Below, one piece after another: positions 55,710 to 63,970 of a DNA stretch of 64,000 nt; position 1 is the first letter of the stretch, and every line of letters begins with the position of its first letter. The translations under genes were made by a program, and so were the position numbers. Source of the stretch: Muribaculaceae bacterium. Lineage in GTDB: Bacteria > Bacteroidota > Bacteroidia > Bacteroidales > Muribaculaceae. The stretch is from contig JAFLTW010000005.1 of NCBI GenBank assembly GCA_022509085.1, positions 1 to 64,000 on the forward strand, read 5' to 3'. The notes beneath the pieces were generated by a model. It was given only the letters and a program-made list of their open reading frames with translations, did not search any database and was not told the DNA's origin.

Positions 55710-56440
55710 AGGCCTTTATACTTGCTGCGGGACTGGGCTCCCGACTTAAACCCTGGACCGATTCCCACCCGAAGGCACTTGTACCCATAGGGGGAACCCC
55801 GGTTTTGCAACTGGTGGTCGAAAAACTCCGGAGGGCAGGCATTTCTGATATTACGGTGAATGTCTACCATTTTGCCGACCAGATTATCGACTTCGTTAAA
55901 GACCGCAACTGGAACATCAACATCGTTGATGAACGCCCAACTCTTCTCGAAACCGGAGGTGCAATCCTGAATGCGGCTCCCTTTCTTGACGGCGATGAGG
56001 ATATACTCGTGCATAATGCCGATATACTCTCCAATGTCGACATCCCGGCTCTCTCGCTGGCCCATAAGCTCCGGAAGGCTGACGCCACCCTGCTCGTCAG
56101 CGACCGCCGCTCGTCCCGCAAACTTGTATTTGGCTCCGATGGAAGGCTTGAGGGCTGGCACTCTCTCTCGGATGATTCTTTCCGGCCATCCGATTTCAAG
56201 GCTTCACCGGGGTCGACCGAACTTGCCTTCAGCGGAATCTACGTGATCTCACCCGCCGTCATCGCCTCGATGAAGTCACGGGGCTTCTCGGGTAAGTTCT
56301 CTATTATGGATTTCTTTCTGGGTTCCCTTTCCGGTCTTAAACTTTATGGCCACAACCAGGAAGACCTCCAACTCCTCGACATAGGAAAGCCCGACTCTCT
56401 GAATCGGGCCGACGAATTTCTTTCAAACTTACCTCAGTAG
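55706..56440 (+). CDS. MurU-like sugar-1-phosphate nucleotidyltransferase
   Basis: 244 residues. Nucleotidyltransferase signature AFILAAGLGSRLKPWTDSHPKALVPIGG (about 3-30), VNVYHFADQI, ERPTLLETGGAI, HNADILSN (metal-binding Asp), and a late SGKFSIMDF/LYGH segment. Closest in pattern to MurU, which turns N-acetylmuramate-1-phosphate into UDP-MurNAc and so bypasses MurA. An AmgK-like kinase lies 1.7 kb away on the other strand. Other NDP-sugar pyrophosphorylases cannot be excluded. Translationally coupled to the RapZ-like gene. Confidence 0.83.
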   Translation: MKAFILAAGLGSRLKPWTDSHPKALVPIGGTPVLQLVVEKLRRAGISDITVNVYHFADQIIDFVKDRNWNINIVDERPTLLETGGAILNAAPFLDGDEDILVHNADILSNVDIPALSLAHKLRKADATLLVSDRRSSRKLVFGSDGRLEGWHSLSDDSFRPSDFKASPGSTELAFSGIYVISPAVIASMKSRGFSGKFSIMDFFLGSLSGLKLYGHNQEDLQLLDIGKPDSLNRADEFLSNLPQ

Positions 56441-56506
56441 AGTCAAGTAAATGACTGAAGATGAGTCCAGCCGGCAATGCCGTATATTGCGCGTTTTCAC
56501 GCACCT

Positions 56507-56668
56507 TTAACGGCGGCTGGTTGAGTTGTACTGGCATACACAGCCGGCTATCAGGGTTGCTACGGCAAAGCCGCCAAGCCACCATGTCAATGCTACTCCC
56601 GTGGTGAAACAGGAAGCTATCAGCAGTCCTGATCCGATGATGTAAAATATTATTGCTAAGGTTTTCAT
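56507..56668 (-). CDS. small two-helix membrane protein, 53 residues
   Basis: Frame starting at ATG 56668 encodes MKTLAIIFYIIGSGLLIASC, then a second hydrophobic stretch with TWWLGGFAVATLIAG and a polar end (CQYNSTSRR). Two predicted helices, near-absence of charged residues outside the ends and clean start/stop indicate a real small membrane protein. It lies between the MurU-like gene and repeat array E, convergent with the former. No family recognised; Bacteroidota carry many such proteins near envelope genes. Confidence 0.6.
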   Translation of the reverse strand: MKTLAIIFYIIGSGLLIASCFTTGVALTWWLGGFAVATLIAGCVCQYNSTSRR

Positions 56669-56760
56669 AGTATGGAGTTTTAAGGTTTGTGAATTCTTTA
56701 TTCTATAACGATTTCACTCCGCCTTAAGTTCACTCCTCCAGCCGCCCCCGCCTCGCCAAT

Positions 56761-56868
56761 TATCTTAGCTATCTTAGCTATTCTAGCTATTTTAGCTATC
56801 TTAGCTATCTTAGCTATCTTAGCTATCCTAGCTATTTTAGCTATCTTAGCTATTATAGCTATTATAGC
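56761..56868. repeat. TAGCTA 9-base repeat array E (12 units)
   Basis: Longest array: twelve contiguous 9-base units (TATCTTAGC type; spacers TCT, TTC, TTT, TCC, TTA). It ends 15 bases from the prfA stop and, relative to prfA, has the same purine-rich orientation as array A has to the receptor gene. Confidence 0.97.
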
Positions 56869-56883
56869 TACCTCCCCCCTACT

Positions 56884-57993
56884 CTACAGCTCCGAAGCCT
56901 TGAGCTTTTCGGCATTCTCGGCCACAATCAGTTTGTCGATGCATTCCTGAATATTGCCGTTTACGAATGCAGGCAAGTTGTAGATGGTGTAGTTGATCCT
57001 ATGGTCGGTGATGCGGCCCTGGGGATAATTGTAGGTGCGTATCTTGGCCGACCTGTCGCCCGTGCTTACCATAGTCTTGCGCTTGGAGGCGATGTCGTCG
57101 AGATATTTCTGATGCTCGCGGTCATAGATGAAGGTGCGAAGACGTGCCAATGCTCTCTCTTTGTTTTTGGGCTGGTCGCGTGTCTCCGTACATTCTATCA
57201 GTATCTCCTCCACCTGACCGGTGTTGGGGTTTTTCCAGTTGTAACGCAGTCGAACTCCCGATTCCACCTTGTTTACGTTCTGTCCGCCGGCGCCGCTCGA
57301 ACGGAAGGTGTCCCATTTGATCTCCCCTTCGTGTATCTCTACCTCGAATTCCTGGGCCTCCGGCAATACGGCTACAGTGGCAGCCGAAGTATGCACTCGT
57401 CCCTGTGTCTCTGTCACGGGCACGCGCTGCACCCTGTGCACGCCGCTCTCATATTTCATTATTCCATAAACTCCCTCGCCAGAGAGATTGAATATTATCT
57501 CTTTAAATCCACCGGCCGCTCCCTCCGAAACGGAGGAGACGCTCAGGCTCCATCCCTTCATCTCGGCATATTTCTGATACATCCTGAAGAGGTCGCCGGC
57601 AAATAATGCGGCCTCATCGCCTCCCGTGCCTCCACGTATCTCCACTATGCAGTTTTTGGAGTCGTCGGGATCCGACGGTATCAGAAGCAGTTTTATCTCT
57701 TCCTCGAGTTTCGGAAGTGCCTGCGTGGCCGATTCCAATTCCTCCTTGGCCATCTGGCGCAGTTCTTCGTCGTTTTCCGCTAAGAGTATCGCTTTGGATT
57801 CCTCTATACTGTCCAATACGCCCCGATATCGCTTCGTGGCGTTGAGTATCTTCTCGAGGTCTTTATATTCTTTGGTGAGTTTTACGTATCTCTGCTGGTC
57901 GGCTATTACAGCCGGATCGGTGATTAGGGTAGAAACTTCCTCAAATCTCCCGTCAAGCCCCTCGAGCCTTTCCAATAATTGGTTGTCTGCCAT
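56884..57993 (-). CDS. prfA: peptide chain release factor 1
   Basis: 369 residues. Stop-codon recognition tripeptide Pro-x-Thr as PVT (192-194, usually PAT), GGQ catalytic motif (236-238) in SSGAGGQNVNKVES for peptidyl-tRNA hydrolysis. Recognises UAA and UAG. The standard length is 355-365. Own promoter upstream. It separates the MurU-like and AmgK-like genes, which are often adjacent in relatives. Confidence 0.96.
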   Translation of the reverse strand: MADNQLLERLEGLDGRFEEVSTLITDPAVIADQQRYVKLTKEYKDLEKILNATKRYRGVLDSIEESKAILLAENDEELRQMAKEELESATQALPKLEEEIKLLLIPSDPDDSKNCIVEIRGGTGGDEAALFAGDLFRMYQKYAEMKGWSLSVSSVSEGAAGGFKEIIFNLSGEGVYGIMKYESGVHRVQRVPVTETQGRVHTSAATVAVLPEAQEFEVEIHEGEIKWDTFRSSGAGGQNVNKVESGVRLRYNWKNPNTGQVEEILIECTETRDQPKNKERALARLRTFIYDREHQKYLDDIASKRKTMVSTGDRSAKIRTYNYPQGRITDHRINYTIYNLPAFVNGNIQECIDKLIVAENAEKLKASEL

Positions 57994-58015
57994 CTTCTAT
58001 GAGTTGATTTATCTG

Positions 58016-58047
58016 CAAAATTACAATTTTATTCCCATCTGCCCAAA
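58016..58047 (-). promoter_or_regulatory. promoter of prfA
   Basis: On the minus strand: -33 TTTG (58044-58047), 20 bases, -7 TAATTTTG (58016-58023). Transcript start near 58010, 17 bases before the prfA ATG. Confidence 0.8.
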
Positions 58048-58098
58048 CCGTGATCCATCTGCGCAGATCCTCAAGACAGAAAGCCATCGCCTGTAAGC

Positions 58099-59088
58099 TT
58101 AGCTGAATTCCGAGATGGCACCATCAACTGTTTTCGTTAGCTCCGGGAACTCTCCTCCGTGTCTCTCCATCAACTCAGCTAAGTTGCCCAATGCTCCGGG
58201 TATGCTCTCTATGAAGTGGCGCTTCCCCTCTTTTAATCCCCTCAGTCCGTATGCCCCGAGGGTCTGGATTATCCTGAACATGGCCCAATAGTCTATCTCT
58301 CTTTCAACTGTCCCGGTCAATCCTGTTGTCCCTTTCGGGTCACTGGCTTTTACGTATTTTTGCGCTATCTCTTCCCGCTCCTCTCTGCTGAATCCGGCTT
58401 TGGCCTGCCATGCAAAGGAAACGAGATCGTAGATTCCGGGGCCGAACCGTGAACTCTGAAAGTCAATCAGCCATGCCTTCTCTTCCTTTATCATTATATT
58501 GCGGCTCTGAAAATCCCTATACATCAGTCCCCATCCTTCCCGGGGATAATCCCTCAACCGCTTTTCGAGCCGCTCGAGCTCCCGGTCAAACCTTTTTTCA
58601 TCATATTTTACTCCAACTATACTGAAGAAGTTCACTTTGGCGTAGTTAAAGTCGTGCTTTATCAAGTCTTCGTTAAAAGGTTCGAATTCAACTATATCTC
58701 TCCATTCCTCTTCCGGCAATTCTTGAAATTTCGCCAGCTCTTCTATGGCGTTCTCTATCAGGGCAACTTTTCTCCTTCCTTCATCATTTTTTATATGCCA
58801 GAGCAGGTCCCGGTTCCCGAGGTCCTGAAGCAGGTATGCCCGCCTGTCTTCTGTCACTGCCAATATTTCCGACACCCTCAACCCTTTCCCTCTCAAATAT
58901 CGGCTTAGGGAAATGAAGGTGTCGTTCTCCTTAATATTATCTGACACACACATCACCCTGCTTTTCCCCTTTGCGGTCAGTAAGCGGTAATATCTTCTTG
59001 CCGAACCCGACTCTCCCATCGCCTCTATGGAAGCCATCTCCTCACCGGTTTTCCCTAACAATTCTTTCGCAATCTGTTGCTCGTTCAT
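58099..59088 (-). CDS. AmgK-like phosphotransferase (amino-sugar kinase)
   Basis: 329 residues of the aminoglycoside-phosphotransferase/choline-kinase fold: GSARRYYRL (about 27-35), AYLLQDLGNRDLLWHI, catalytic loop LMYRDFQSRNIMI, metal motif LIDFQSSRFGPGIYDLVSF. Pattern of COG3178 kinases such as AmgK, which phosphorylates MurNAc/GlcNAc at the anomeric carbon; MurU then makes UDP-MurNAc. The kinase Brenner loop has Phe after Asp (RDFQSRN), usual for this group. Upstream -7 box TATATTTG at 59122-59129 (minus). Inference: cell-wall recycling with the MurU-like enzyme at 55706. Confidence 0.82.
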   Translation of the reverse strand: MNEQQIAKELLGKTGEEMASIEAMGESGSARRYYRLLTAKGKSRVMCVSDNIKENDTFISLSRYLRGKGLRVSEILAVTEDRRAYLLQDLGNRDLLWHIKNDEGRRKVALIENAIEELAKFQELPEEEWRDIVEFEPFNEDLIKHDFNYAKVNFFSIVGVKYDEKRFDRELERLEKRLRDYPREGWGLMYRDFQSRNIMIKEEKAWLIDFQSSRFGPGIYDLVSFAWQAKAGFSREEREEIAQKYVKASDPKGTTGLTGTVEREIDYWAMFRIIQTLGAYGLRGLKEGKRHFIESIPGALGNLAELMERHGGEFPELTKTVDGAISEFS

Positions 59089-59121
59089 ACCATTTCGTTT
59101 CTCTTATGTATGATATCTTTG

Positions 59122-59129
59122 CAAATATA
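59122..59129 (-). promoter_or_regulatory. -7 box of the AmgK-like gene
   Basis: TATATTTG on the minus strand, 33 bases before the start codon; no TTTG -33 box at usual spacing. Confidence 0.45.
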
Positions 59130-59137
59130 GTCAAAAA

Positions 59138-59169
59138 TTTGCTTTTTTTGTATTTATGTCTTAACTTTG
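59138..59169 (+). promoter_or_regulatory. promoter of pgk
   Basis: -33 TTTG (59138-59141), 20 bases, -7 TAACTTTG (59162-59169); 35 bases to the ATG at 59205. Confidence 0.85.
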
Positions 59170-59204
59170 TGCCAACTTTCTAAACGGTAATTAATCTATT
59201 GAAT

Positions 59205-60452
59205 ATGGCCAATATCAACAATTACGATTTTAAAGGTAAAAAAGCTATCGTGAGAGTAGATTTCAATGTCCCTCTCGACGAAAACGGTAAGGTTACCGAC
59301 GATACCCGTATCCGCGGTGCCCTCCCTACCCTCAAGAAAATCCTTGAAGCCGGTGGCTCTCTGATCATTATGAGCCATATGGGTAAGCCCAAAGGTAAGG
59401 TTAACCCGAAATATAGCCTATCCCAGATCCGCGAAGATGTGGAGAAGGCTCTCGGCACTCCCGTTAAGTTTGTCCCCGACTGCGCTAAGGCTGCCGATGA
59501 GGCTAAAGCACTGAAGCCGGGCGAGGTGCTCCTGCTCGAAAACCTTCGCTTCTATCCCGAAGAGGAAGGTAAACCGGTTGATATCGATAAGGCCGACCCG
59601 GGCTATAAGGAAGCTGCCGAGAAGATGAAGGCCCTTCAGAAAGATTTCGCTAAGACGCTTGCATCTTACGCCGATGTCTACGTTAACGATGCGTTCGGCA
59701 CGGCCCACCGCAAACATGCCTCCACTGCCGTCATCGCCGACTATTTCTCGGCCGAAGACAAGATGCTCGGTCTCCTGATGGAGAAGGAGGTGCAGGCCGT
59801 CGACGCTATCCTTAAGGATATCAAACGTCCCTTTACCGCTATCATGGGCGGAGCTAAGGTCAGCACGAAGATCGGTATCATCGAAAACCTTATGGATAAG
59901 GTAGACAATCTTATCCTCTGCGGCGGCATGACCTTTACGTTCATGAAGGCCCAGGGCGGCAAGATCGGCAACTCCATCTGCGAGGACGATAAGCTCGACC
60001 TGGCTCTCGACCTTATGAAGAAGGCGCAGGAGAAGGGCGTAAAACTGGTGCTCGCCACCGACTGCGTAGCTGCCGATGCCTTCAGCAACGATGCCGACAC
60101 TAAGGTGTGCCCCTCCAACGATATCCCCGACGGCTGGGAAGGTATGGATGCGGGTCCCGACTCCATCCTTGCTTTCCGTGAGGTGATCCTCCCGGCCAAG
60201 ACTATCCTCTGGAACGGCCCTGCCGGTGTCTTTGAGTTCGAGAAGTTTACCCGCGGCTCGAAGGCTATCGCGGAGGCTGTGGCCGAAGCTACCCAGGCCG
60301 GTGCGTTCTCGCTCGTTGGCGGCGGCGACTCCGTGGCCTGCGTCAATAAGTTCGGCCTGGCCGACAGCGTAAGCTATGTCTCCACCGGCGGCGGTGCCCT
60401 CCTCGAGGCTATCGAGGGAAAGACCCTCCCCGGAGTGGCCGCTGTCAAGTAA
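59205..60452 (+). CDS. pgk: phosphoglycerate kinase
   Basis: 415 residues from the ATG at 59205 (the in-frame TTG at 59199 is less likely). Motifs: [86 protein letters not shown] and the C-terminal [16 protein letters not shown]. Glycolytic ATP-forming step. Codon use is highly biased, consistent with strong expression. Monocistronic. Confidence 0.97.
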   Translation: MANINNYDFKGKKAIVRVDFNVPLDENGKVTDDTRIRGALPTLKKILEAGGSLIIMSHMGKPKGKVNPKYSLSQIREDVEKALGTPVKFVPDCAKAADEAKALKPGEVLLLENLRFYPEEEGKPVDIDKADPGYKEAAEKMKALQKDFAKTLASYADVYVNDAFGTAHRKHASTAVIADYFSAEDKMLGLLMEKEVQAVDAILKDIKRPFTAIMGGAKVSTKIGIIENLMDKVDNLILCGGMTFTFMKAQGGKIGNSICEDDKLDLALDLMKKAQEKGVKLVLATDCVAADAFSNDADTKVCPSNDIPDGWEGMDAGPDSILAFREVILPAKTILWNGPAGVFEFEKFTRGSKAIAEAVAEATQAGAFSLVGGGDSVACVNKFGLADSVSYVSTGGGALLEAIEGKTLPGVAAVK

Positions 60453-60479
60453 TTGCCTTCAAATAATTTTTCCTTACTT

Positions 60480-60510
60480 TTTGAAGTTTCAAAAACAAAT
60501 TGTAATTTTG
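60480..60510 (+). promoter_or_regulatory. promoter of the TonB-energizing operon
   Basis: -33 TTTG (60480-60483), 19 bases, -7 TAATTTTG (60503-60510). It gives a leader of about 110 bases before exbB. Confidence 0.8.
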
Positions 60511-60515
60511 CAATT

Positions 60516-60569
60516 ATGAATCTTAGCCCGGAATCGGCGCGACGCTCTCCAGAGCTCTCCCGCTTCTGA
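60516..60569 (+). other. possible 17-codon leader ORF
   Basis: ATG six bases after the -7 box opens a 17-residue frame (MNLSPESARRSPELSRF) ending in TGA, within the exbB leader. Its position at the predicted transcript start is suggestive, but it may be chance. Confidence 0.2.
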
Positions 60570-60626
60570 CGCTCAATTTCTGCAAATATCTAATTAAACT
60601 AATAAACAACAATTTAAAATCTAACT

Positions 60627-61505
60627 ATGGAATCCAAAGATTCAAAAGTTCAGGCTCCGGTTGCTCCCAAGCCCGCAGCTAAACCGATGGCTCAGAAGAT
60701 TGCTGACGCCGAGAAAATTTCTAAAGTTCGCGGTATCAAGAACGCTTTTATCGTTATCCTCGTCTGCGCTGCTGCAGCTGTTTGTATCTTCCTCTTCGCT
60801 ATGGGTGCCCCCGGCAACTTCGAAGGCGGCGATACCAACAATCATCCTCTCAACCTCGCCGGTACTGTCTATAAGGGCGGTTTCATCGTGCCTATCCTGA
60901 TGACTCTCCTCCTTACGGTTATCGTACTCTCAGTTGAACGCTGGATCGCTATCAGCTCCGCCCAGGGTAAAGGCAACACCACCAAGTTTGTCACCGACGT
61001 GAAGCTCCTCCTCGCCCAGAACAAGATCGACGAGGCTATGAACCGCTGCCGCCAGCAGAAAGGCTCTGTGGCTTCTGTAGTTTACAATACACTCGTTAAG
61101 TATAAGGAACTCGACGCCAACCATACCCTCAGCAAAGAGCAGAAACTCACTACGCTCCGCAACGAGGTGGAAGAGGCTACGGCTCTCGAAATGCCCTCCC
61201 TCTCACAAAACCTCCCCATCATCGCTACCCTCACAACCCTCGGTACTCTCGTCGGTCTTCTCGGTACGGTTATGGGTATGATCAAGTCGTTCCAGGCCCT
61301 CGCCGCCTCCGGCTCTCCCGACTCTACTGAACTCTCCACCGGTATCTCCGAGGCCCTCGTTAATACCGCATTCGGTATCGCAACCGGTGCTTTCGCCGTT
61401 ATCTCCTACAACTTCTTTACCAATAAGATCGACAACCTCACATACGCTATCGACGAGATCGGTTTCTCTATCGTTGCTACTTTCGCCGCAACTCACGAGG
61501 GTTAA
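60627..61505 (+). CDS. exbB: MotA/TolQ/ExbB proton-channel protein
   Basis: 292 residues. Cytoplasmic N-terminus (about 1-32), first helix (KNAFIVILVCAAAAVCIFLFAMG), a periplasmic segment, second helix with GGFIVPILMTLLLTVIVLSVERW, a cytoplasmic domain with NRCRQQKGSVASVVYNTL, and two C-terminal helices holding TLGTLVGLLGTVMGMIKSF and EALVNTAFGIATGAFAVISYNFF. It forms the pentamer that, with ExbD, uses the proton gradient to drive TonB. First gene of a four-gene operon. Confidence 0.92.
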   Translation: MESKDSKVQAPVAPKPAAKPMAQKIADAEKISKVRGIKNAFIVILVCAAAAVCIFLFAMGAPGNFEGGDTNNHPLNLAGTVYKGGFIVPILMTLLLTVIVLSVERWIAISSAQGKGNTTKFVTDVKLLLAQNKIDEAMNRCRQQKGSVASVVYNTLVKYKELDANHTLSKEQKLTTLRNEVEEATALEMPSLSQNLPIIATLTTLGTLVGLLGTVMGMIKSFQALAASGSPDSTELSTGISEALVNTAFGIATGAFAVISYNFFTNKIDNLTYAIDEIGFSIVATFAATHEG

Positions 61506-61572
61506 TCCAGTATAGGATTCTTTTAATCTTATATCACCATTTTTCTACCAAACCGATTAAGTCACAGTTAGT

Positions 61573-62289
61573 ATGGGAAGAGTAAAGATAGCAAAAAAGA
61601 GCACATTCATCGACATGACGGCGATGAGTGACGTTACCGTGCTTCTGCTTACCTTCTTCATGTTGACTTCTACTTTCCTCCAGAAAGAACCCGCCACAGT
61701 CATTACCCCGGCTTCCGTCTCCGACGAGAAGGTCCAGGAAACCAACGTGGTCCAGGTTCTTGTCTCACCCGAAGGAAAGGTGTGGCTGACTATGAACAAC
61801 GATACCGCTCAAGCCTGGAGCAACGAGAAAATGCGCGCTGCTCTCCTTGAAAAGGTAAGCGAAGTCTACAACGAGACACGCTCGCCCAAAATCCAGTTTA
61901 CTGACGCCCAAAAGGCTGCCTTCGGTAAGTTGGGTTCGTTCGGAGTCCCCCTTAAAGATATGGGCGACTTCCTCGACCTCTACTACCAGCCCGAAGGTAT
62001 GACCAAAATGGACCAGTGGCTCGCGGGCGAAGACCCCAACCACCCCACCGGAATCCCCATCAACTGGAACCAGGACGACTCCCGTCCCAACGAATTCCAG
62101 ATGTGGATGAAGGCCATGAGGCAAACCGACAATGAAAATCTTAAGGAAGCTATCAAAGACGGTACCGGCGTGGCTCTTAAGGCCGACCAAAACACCAGCT
62201 TTGAAGTGATCCATATGGTAATGGACAACCTCCAGACCATCAAGATGAATAAGTTTACCTTGTTGACAGCACTTAAAGCAGCAGAATAA
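61573..62289 (+). CDS. exbD: ExbD/TolR biopolymer transport protein (copy 1)
   Basis: 238 residues. Short basic cytoplasmic start, one transmembrane helix in DMTAMSDVTVLLLTFFMLTSTF with the proton-path aspartate (Asp21 in AMSDVTV), then a periplasmic domain. It is longer than typical ExbD (about 140) owing to an insertion near residues 105-190 rich in acidic and aromatic residues. Begins 67 bases after exbB and ends 4 bases before the second exbD. Both copies probably form the ExbD dimer in the channel. Confidence 0.9.
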   Translation: MGRVKIAKKSTFIDMTAMSDVTVLLLTFFMLTSTFLQKEPATVITPASVSDEKVQETNVVQVLVSPEGKVWLTMNNDTAQAWSNEKMRAALLEKVSEVYNETRSPKIQFTDAQKAAFGKLGSFGVPLKDMGDFLDLYYQPEGMTKMDQWLAGEDPNHPTGIPINWNQDDSRPNEFQMWMKAMRQTDNENLKEAIKDGTGVALKADQNTSFEVIHMVMDNLQTIKMNKFTLLTALKAAE

Positions 62290-62293
62290 GACC

Positions 62294-63076
62294 ATGGCAG
62301 AGATTCAACAAAACGACGGTGGCAAAGGCAAAAAAGGCCACCAGAAGAAAATGACCATCCGCGTAGACTTTACGCCGATGGTGGATATGAACATGCTCCT
62401 GATCACGTTCTTCATGCTTTGTACCACGATGATCAAATCCCAGACCCTCTCTATAGCTCTCCCCTCCAACGAGAAGGTCGAGAATACCGACAATATGAGC
62501 CAGGCTTCTGCCGACGATGCAGTCACTATCATTATCGATGCCAAACGTAAGGCCGGATCGATGGATGTCGACACCATCAACGGCAAGGTCATCAACGAGG
62601 TGTACTACTATTTCGGTAAACCCCTCGACGGTGAGGCCCCCACTCAGGAAAGCGTCGCCTCTCACAACAACCTCCAGAAGGCCGAAATCCTTTCCGATGA
62701 GGTAAACGACCTTGGCGACCATACCGCACGCGGTATCCGTAAGATCATCCAGGACCGTAATAAGGAAGTCTACGAAGCTATCAAGGAACTCAAGGAAAAA
62801 TACAACAACGGTGAGTTCGGTAGCCTCGAGACTGCCCAGGAACGTGAAGCCGCACAAGAGAAATATAAGGCCGCTGCAGTGGAGATCCGCAAAAGCGACT
62901 CTTATAAGAAACCCGTCATTATCATCAAGTCCACTCCCCACGCCTCTTACGGCGGACTCGTGGAAATCCTCGACGAGATGCAGATCAACTCCGTCTCCAA
63001 GTATCAGATCGATAATATGACGTCGGTAGACTCTCTTATGCTTATCGACTACCAGAACCGTCATCATGGCGAATAA
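62294..63076 (+). CDS. ExbD/TolR biopolymer transport protein (copy 2)
   Basis: 260 residues. N-terminus with a GKGKKGHQKKM basic stretch, transmembrane helix in DFTPMVDMNMLLITFFMLCTTM (key Asp in PMVDMN), and a long periplasmic part with a predicted coiled coil (KEVYEAIKELKEKYNNGEFGSLETAQEREAAQEKYK, described here in part) then the conserved YGGLVEILDEMQ segment. It differs enough from copy 1 to suggest a heterodimer rather than a recent duplication. Confidence 0.9.
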   Translation: MAEIQQNDGGKGKKGHQKKMTIRVDFTPMVDMNMLLITFFMLCTTMIKSQTLSIALPSNEKVENTDNMSQASADDAVTIIIDAKRKAGSMDVDTINGKVINEVYYYFGKPLDGEAPTQESVASHNNLQKAEILSDEVNDLGDHTARGIRKIIQDRNKEVYEAIKELKEKYNNGEFGSLETAQEREAAQEKYKAAAVEIRKSDSYKKPVIIIKSTPHASYGGLVEILDEMQINSVSKYQIDNMTSVDSLMLIDYQNRHHGE

Positions 63077-63115
63077 TCCGGAAGTTAGATTTATTAACTC
63101 TAATCCAGTAAAAAA

Positions 63116-63970
63116 ATGGCAAATCTGACCTCTAAAGAATGGCGCGATCTTATCTTCCAGGGTAAGAATAAAGAGTTCGGTGCTTACGACCTCCGTAAGA
63201 ACTCCGAAAAACGCCACACCCTCGCCGTGATTTTTACCCTTATTGGTCTTGTAGTAATCATTATCGCTGTAATCGGCTACTCCAAACTGAGCGATAAACT
63301 CGCTGCCGACCGCGAGGCGGAACTCCTCCTCGAACGCGAACGCATGCAGCAGATCGAAATGGCCCAGCAGGAAGAGGAAGTGCCCGAGGAAGAACCCGAA
63401 GAACAGAAGTTCGAGCAGGAAATCCCCGAAGTGCCCGAAGAGGTGCTCGCTACAGTGCAGGTTACTCAAATCGCTATCGTCGACGCCGATAAGGTGAAAA
63501 ACGAAGTGATGACTATGGACGAACAGAAAGAAGACAATACCGCCCGTGGTGTCGTCAACCAGGAAGGTTCCGACGATGCCGACCGCTTCCAGGCTGTCAA
63601 GGAGCAGGTGGTCGTTGTAGAGCAACCCAAGGAAGAGCCCAAACCCGACCAGATTTTCCAGGCTGTGGAACAGCCTGCCGAATTCCCCGGCGGTCAGGCT
63701 GCTCTTATGAAGTGGCTCGGCAACAACATCCGCTACCCGGAATCAGCTCAGCAAAACGGCGTCTCCGGTCGTGTTATCGTGAAGTTCGTTGTCGAAAAAG
63801 ACGGCTCCATCAGCGGCGCTACCATCGTCAAGGGTGTTGATAAAGACCTCGACGCTGAAGCTCTCCGCGTGGTGAAGAGAATGCCCAAGTGGCAGGCAGG
63901 TAAGAACAACGGCCAGGCCGTCCGTTCCTACTTCACCCTCCCCGTCACTTTCAAACTCCAGAATCAATAA
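63116..63970 (+). CDS. tonB: TonB energy-transducing protein
   Basis: 284 residues. Cytoplasmic N-terminus (about 1-37), one membrane anchor (LAVIFTLIGLVVIIIAVIGY), a long periplasmic linker rich in Glu/Gln/Pro/Val (about 72-190; EEEVPEEEPEEQ), and the C-terminal TonB domain (about 200-284; FPGGQAALMKWLGNNIRYPESA, GRVIVKFVVEKDGSI, KMP-type RMPKWQAGK). Transmits energy from ExbBD to SusC and other TonB receptors. Last gene of the operon; sequence ends 30 bases later. Confidence 0.95.
   Translation: MANLTSKEWRDLIFQGKNKEFGAYDLRKNSEKRHTLAVIFTLIGLVVIIIAVIGYSKLSDKLAADREAELLLERERMQQIEMAQQEEEVPEEEPEEQKFEQEIPEVPEEVLATVQVTQIAIVDADKVKNEVMTMDEQKEDNTARGVVNQEGSDDADRFQAVKEQVVVVEQPKEEPKPDQIFQAVEQPAEFPGGQAALMKWLGNNIRYPESAQQNGVSGRVIVKFVVEKDGSISGATIVKGVDKDLDAEALRVVKRMPKWQAGKNNGQAVRSYFTLPVTFKLQNQ

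Noticed and set aside
56761..56868. Repeat array E as a CRISPR array
   Set aside because: Units are 9 bases with 3-base spacers, without unique spacers or cas genes.
62273..63625. 450-codon frame antisense to exbD copy 2 and tonB
   Set aside because: Covers two well-supported genes and reads as Phe/Leu/Val/His repeats from antisense GAA/GAC codons.
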